Source: Talinum fruticosum (Eukaryota > Streptophyta > Magnoliopsida > Caryophyllales > Talinaceae). From it: a DNA stretch of 64,000 nt. Under the pieces are notes generated by a model, which searched no databases, was not told the origin of the DNA, and saw only the letters and a list, made by a program, of their open reading frames with translations. The DNA lies in the NCBI GenBank assembly GCA_021018815.1, contig JAITYX010000090.1, positions 1,825,501-1,889,500 of the forward strand, read 5' to 3'. The stretch's first letter is position 1; every line of letters begins with the position of its first letter. Shown here one piece after another: positions 58,801 to 64,000 of this stretch. Both the position numbers and the translations under genes were made by a program.

Positions 58801-61222
58801 ATATGCATATAAACCTCCTTATTATAATATAAACGGTGAAATAAACATTGTAACCTTAAACTAATCATTACAGAATAAGTCATTATTATTCAACCCATTA
58901 TTGACCCAATCTTTCATTGGCCTTATTTAAACGCGTCAAGCGGCCAACCTGCTAGGCTCAATGGGACCTTACACAAATATCATAATGAAAATTTTGAATA
59001 TTTTTGAATATTCTTTTTAGAAAATACAAATACTATACTTTTTTGTAGAATTATTGCCAATTTTAAGCAAAAATTATGCTTAATTTTATAATTAAAAAAG
59101 AAAAATAATTGATAAAAAGACGGTCTTAACCCATTGGGTCGACTCGAAACCCGTATAACCCGATATACGACCGCTGAGTATTTTACCCGAACTCGAAATA
59201 TACCCAACCTTTATTTTACCCGAATCGAATACACTCGACCCATATTTAACCCGTTGGGATCTTCATTGTATCGACAACATAGAGCATCTCTGCTCTGCTT
59301 TTCTCTTCAAGGAATCAGCAAAGTCATTAATTGAATATCTAACTTTTTAACCAACCATAAATATAAAATCTAGTTCTATGTAAATTTTTTTCCAACACAT
59401 TTGGTGTAAAATTAACCTTGCATTTCAAACTAATATAATTATATTATTTATCATCCTGAAAATTATATCTTTGTTTCTTTTAAGTCATATTTTAAAGTTT
59501 TAAAAATAAAGACCCCTAAACTTTTGGTCAAAATTAAAAAATATCCCTCAACTTCAAAAGTGAAGTGAATACTCCCAAACTTAGTGTACCTTTTTTTAAA
59601 TATATACTAACTGATGACATATTTGTCCTAAATAATGTGACAAGCTTAGAAAGGGAACAAATCCATATAAGCATATTATTGTGTAAATAAATAATACAGT
59701 ATAATTTATTAGAAAATTTACATAATTTAATTATCAATTAGATGCATTAGTGTAGTTTGTATTAAAGGTTTTTAGTTAATCTAATAATTATACAAATCTC
59801 TGCACAAAAAAATAATTATACAAATCTGTCAGTAAAATTAGGAAAAAAATATAAAATTATTAAACAACATAATGACTTACCAAGAGAGAGCAAAATTTTC
59901 AATTTATTCAATTTTAGAAAATAATTCAATCTGTTTGAATACGTTTATGAACGTGAATCACAAAATATAAATTTATTTATTTGACATAATAATAAGATGT
60001 TATAAGTTTGAATATGTAAATTTTTGGGTGAGATTGTTTTATAATAAATTACTGTAATAGGGTTGATAACATTTGACTTTAAGTTTTCATTTGATAATTT
60101 TTGAATTAATATAGTATTATTGTTTCCGAAATATTATTTTTCTAATAAATTATATTATTTATTTATCTGTACAACAATAAGTTTATGTAGCCTTTTTTTT
60201 CCTTCCTAATGTTGTCAGATTATTTAAACAAACACATGTCATCAATTAGTGTAAATGAAGAAAAAAAATTAAATACGTCAAAGGTTATTAATCTCACTTT
60301 TAAAATTGAAGATATTTTTACCAAAAATTTGGGACTTTTTAATTTTAGGTCTCATATTTTTAGACAATTTTTATCATGTTGCTAATACTTATTTCTAGGG
60401 ACATAATAGCCGTTAGGAAACATATTGTTCTCTAATAAGCTAATTAATCGAATTTGACATAAGGCCCCTTACTTCAACTACTACATTTTCTGTACATGTT
60501 TTACACCAATGGGGAACATTGTTGGTTTCTCTACCAGCCTCAAGTTAAAATTCATCAATGTGATCTTCTCCCCCTCCAAATTTGATTTCCTCATTGAATA
60601 TATAGATTCTGGAGTTCTACAGTGAGATAAACCAATTATAGTGAGAACGCAATGGACAAACTTCTACAATTTTGCTTAGCAAACAGAACAACCAATAGAC
60701 TCATTCAACCTGACAGAATTAATTCCGCGCCGCAAGAAAACTAAATCGAAAGCAGCAGAGGAGAAGGTCGTCGATGAAGCAACGTGAAATTTTCAACATC
60801 AAACGATCTCAGCAAGCATTTCAGAAATTAACCAAACTTAACAAGCATCGATCTTACAAAATCGAAAGCAAGTCAACGCAATTCAGCTCTTGTAGACTCT
60901 GTCTTAAAGAAGACACTAACGAGCTCATCAATATTTGCAATAAACGAGCAAATCAAATGATTTCGCTGAATATTTCCGGAGTTAATTGCAGAATTTAAGA
61001 TCGAGAATGCAAATGCAGCGAAATCGAAGCAAGAACGTGAACATCAAACTTGATACTAATGGCGAAATAACAACGAATTTATAAAATAAAGAAAATAAAA
61101 ATTCATAAAAAAGTGAAGGAACAGAGGAAGAACCTGACGGCGACAACGACGAGAAGCTTGGAGAGAGAGGGGTGATCATGGAATGCTCGAGAAGCTTTCT
61201 CGAAGAACGTATAGATCCTCAT
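52899..61222 (-). CDS. NDB2: External alternative NAD(P)H dehydrogenase (NDB, type II) with EF-hand, one-base frame break in exon 2
   Basis: The enzyme oxidises cytosolic NADH at the outer face of the mitochondrial inner membrane and reduces ubiquinone without proton pumping. Ten minus-strand exons: 61222-61134, 56842-56558, 56464-56258, 56129-55879, 55613-55391, 55224-55120, 54286-54014, 53934-53813, 53421-53302, 52986-52899. Seen: N-terminus MRIYTFFEKASRAFHDH; FAD motif VVVLGTGWAG (about 64-73); NADH motif VVVGGGPTGVE (about 230-240); Glu in ITLLEATDHI (about 270), which favours NADH; EF-hand loop DKDNSGTLTVKE (about 398-409); ending WMRRFIFGRDSSRI. Exon 2 is one base short at a run of five C (plus strand 56825-56829), between GGAGGG and LLAYS. 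With it the protein would be about 587 aa. It is closer to NDB2-type than NDB1-type proteins, from memory. Confidence 0.9.
56843..61133 (-). other. NDB intron 1, 4.3 kb
   Basis: The donor GTCAG|GTTCTT and the acceptor TTCTGTAG are phase 2. It is AT-rich and includes TCGGGTC-type repeats at 58035-58195 and about 59120-59260. No gene was recognised inside. Confidence 0.75.
58035..58195 (-). repeat. Dispersed TCGGGTC-rich repeat, copy 3 (inverted)
   Basis: It begins AGACCAGGCAAAAACCGACC, the complement of the conserved end seen at 4996 and 8665, and continues with ACCCGAAA/GACCCGAA motifs. A weaker related stretch lies at 59120-59260. Confidence 0.6.
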
Positions 61223-64000
61223 GGCAACCACCACTGCAACAAGCTTAGAGAGAGAAAGAGAGAGAGCTCTTACCAGAAGTTGGGAGAAGAAAGAGAGAGA
61301 GAGAAAGAGAAAGTAAGAAGTGAATTTGGTATGGAAGGGGAAGAAAGAATGGAATGGGTTCCAATAAAAAAGGAGAGGTATGTGTAAAACGGACGTGAAA
61401 GGAGTGCTTTTTATTTATTTTTCCTTCTAATATTTCTTCGCGTTTGAGCCGTCCTTGACTTGTCGATCAAGGCACCGGCGGCATTGTGGGCCCCTGAAAT
61501 TCTCATTTTCTCTCTCCTTCGTTTCCACCACAGACAGACAACCACGTGCTTTACGCCAGAAATTAGTATAAAACCTCATTTGGTTGACCGTCTAGACTTT
61601 AGACGGTGATGCGAAGCTATTAGCCGTCTGATTAAAGCCCTTGATTTGCTGTTTCATCATCATTCGCCAAATACAAATCAATAATAATGCTTGAATCATA
61701 ATCTTAGGTGTACGCTCATACTTTAATAACTAATAGCACAACTTACATATTTTTTTAATGTATAATAATAAAGTATATACACATTATTTATTCGGTCTCA
61801 TAACAATTGTTAGATTTTTTATAAGATATAAATGAAACTGTTATTTTTAAAAAATAATAAATAATTTAGAATGGATGAAATATTATGATAATTGGTGTGT
61901 TTTTCGAAAATAAAAAATTTGATACCTTTTCTTTAAATCAACCCATCCGAATAGAAACAAACGAAACGAACGGATAAATAGAAATTTTTTGTAGAATATA
62001 ATAGGAACATTTTGCATGAGGAAGCCATGGAGGGTGGGAGGGATACTTGATGCGTGGGGTTTATTGTTTGACCAGGGTAGGCGAGGGACACAATAAATAA
62101 TGGCACGAAATCTGTAAAGGGAGCGAGAGAGAGAAGAACATCTAGATGCAATGCAGGGCAGGTTGGTGGGCAGCGATGCATGACAATCAATCACAATCAG
62201 CGTAGATCTGCCCCGCTCAAATATTTGTGGGATTTTGGGGCTTTTGGTTGGTGCCTATGCTTTGCTTTCCCATTCTTCAAGCCAACCCCACCCGCGATGT
62301 GCGCAAAATAAAAAATTGGTTGAGTCATATACTCATTACTCATACGTGCTTTGACTTGGAAGAATACAATTAGAAAAGGGCAAAAAATATACAAGTAATG
62401 GAAAGAATATTCTCGCTGCTTATTCTAATTGTATTCTCCATCTGTTTTTTTTTTTTAAAATATTTGTATTCTTGAAAGTCAAGTAAAATTTTGATACTCA
62501 TTCGTTCTTTATTATTTTATGATTTTCTGATTGTATATATGTTCAATTTTCAGCATTTTTATCGGGCATTCATTTTTCCGTTGCTTTAAAATCTTCCATC
62601 TTTCGTATAGTTGAGTTTCTTAATTTAATTAGGTCGGTTTATTTTAAAGTTTAGAATTAGTATTTAGAGATTAGTAATGGTTTGATTACAGTTAACAATA
62701 GTTAGGAATAGTGGCTAGTGATTACAAGCATTTAACAATGGTTAGGAATAGTAGTTTACTAAAATTAAGAGTAACGGTTACCAACTATTAGATTTGGTTT
62801 GCTAGTGCGGTTAATAGTGTTTGGGAGGGGTTAGCAATTTCTAAGTACTTTTTAAACACTAAAATGAGCAGCCCCCTAGAACTTCAATTAAAATATGACA
62901 TATTTAAATAGCAGAACAATGCGGGTTTTAGATATTTTTAAGGATGTAGACGATTTATGTGATCTGCTATTACATTTATAACTTTACCCGATTTAATTTA
63001 TATAATTTTTATTATGATACAGATTAATATTTGATAAAAATAGTCGTACTTATATTATTAGTTGAATGAATTACCCTTAAACCATAGTAACAATATCTTA
63101 GGTTGTAACAATTTTACCAATTTATTCTTTCATTATTAATAATATCATTGAAGATAATACGTTGACGAATTATGACTGATGAGGTGTGATTATGAAATTC
63201 AATTTGCAATTAGTTTTAAAAATAAGGTCGGGGCTTGTTCCTAAATAGGGAGTTTTCATCCATTTCCATTCCTTTTCACTTTTCTAAAAAAATTTTGATT
63301 CCTTTCCATTCCGTTTCGTTGCTTCCTGCTCTGTCCCTGCTCACTATAGTTAAAATTTTTCATTCCATCCCCTCTTCTCAATTTTTCCGGTCTAAAACAA
63401 CACGCCATAGAGGAGCATTGTCCATCGTATTATTAAATGGGCCAACATGGGAATCGCCAAAATCATGTTTGGGCTATGTTGGGCCAAAAATAGCCATTTT
63501 AGAGGCCAATTGATTCTCCTGATCGAATCACAATCACGACCAAATCTCAAGTCCCAAAAAACCAGAAGCTGAAAGGTCGACAAACCAATTTCCCAGACAC
63601 AAACTCAGGGCTCTTACTCATCCACACGTTTTATTCATTGTCAAGCTTTTCGCACACACACTGTTTTCCCTACAACGTGGTATTCAATTGCGTACAAATG
63701 CAACGAATTAACGGACTTTCCTACCCTTTTTGCTGGAGTATTGATTATCTTAGCCAGTGGTTCACTTCATCTTCCGCCTATTTCTGACTGACTGACACTA
63801 GTTTTCTAGGGAATTCAACTACTTGCCTCACAGATGCCCATTTTCATGTTAAAATCCTTCATCCGAATATTGTCTGTCACGGTAAATAACTTTGAGAGTA
63901 GATGAAAACAATACCAAGTTATAAGTATCCAAACTTAGATGTTATCCTGAATGATTAGCATCCAATCGATCTAATGATTTAGTCCATCGCACAAGCCAAG
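61223..64000. other. NDB promoter and unassigned DNA to the window end
   Basis: 61223-61360 is GA-rich on the plus strand, a likely NDB leader and proximal promoter. A hairpin ACCGTCTAGACTTTAGACGG lies at about 61588. 62660-62870 repeats TTAGGAATAG motifs. No gene is recognised up to 64000. Confidence 0.45.

Noticed and set aside
61588..61608. Perfect short hairpin as a microRNA precursor
   Set aside because: The stem is only 8 bp with a 5-base loop, far too short for a plant microRNA precursor.

Overview
This is nuclear DNA from a flowering plant, very probably a eudicot. The evidence is spliced genes with GT-AG introns, AT-rich intergenic DNA full of transposon remnants, and four plant proteins rebuilt exon by exon. 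Nothing prokaryotic, viral or organellar was seen.

Layout: (1) 1738-13714, plus strand: a six-exon ACD6-like ankyrin-repeat/PGG membrane protein of about 1228 aa. Its 6.3-kb second intron holds a broken cyclin-D1-like fragment, two long fold-back elements, a MITE with nested repeats and a CACTA end. (2) 13.7-20.8 kb: intergenic DNA with an unassigned exon-like frame, a LINE fragment, a copia-type LTR/primer-binding site, a gypsy-type LTR with a TGACG/TATA promoter, and ATT microsatellites. (3) 21659-30615, plus strand: SRP19, whose 8.4-kb last intron contains a minus-strand LINE and a 1958-bp hAT-type element. (4) 33.2-33.5 kb: a stray copy of part of the next gene. (5) 35660-39780, minus strand: a TIR1/AFB auxin-receptor F-box gene. 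(6) 40.7-46.9 kb: a repeat-rich block with a minisatellite/trinucleotide element, two LINE remnants pointing at each other, and a MITE. (7) 46.9-52.9 kb: AT-rich DNA with no gene I can support. (8) 52899-61222, minus strand: an external type-II NADH dehydrogenase (NDB) gene of ten exons. (9) 61.2-64 kb: no gene recognised.

The four genes have unrelated jobs: a membrane ankyrin protein of a defence-linked family, protein targeting to the ER, auxin perception and mitochondrial NADH oxidation. No functional cluster is implied. The most useful observations are these. Each of the three conserved single-function genes is one base short in a five-base homopolymer, which looks like consensus error more than gene death. 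The ankyrin gene has grown by internal triplication and by exon duplication. The auxin receptor carries the two pocket residues I associate with AFB4/AFB5, although the rest of the protein looks like another clade. I found no convincing new biological system.
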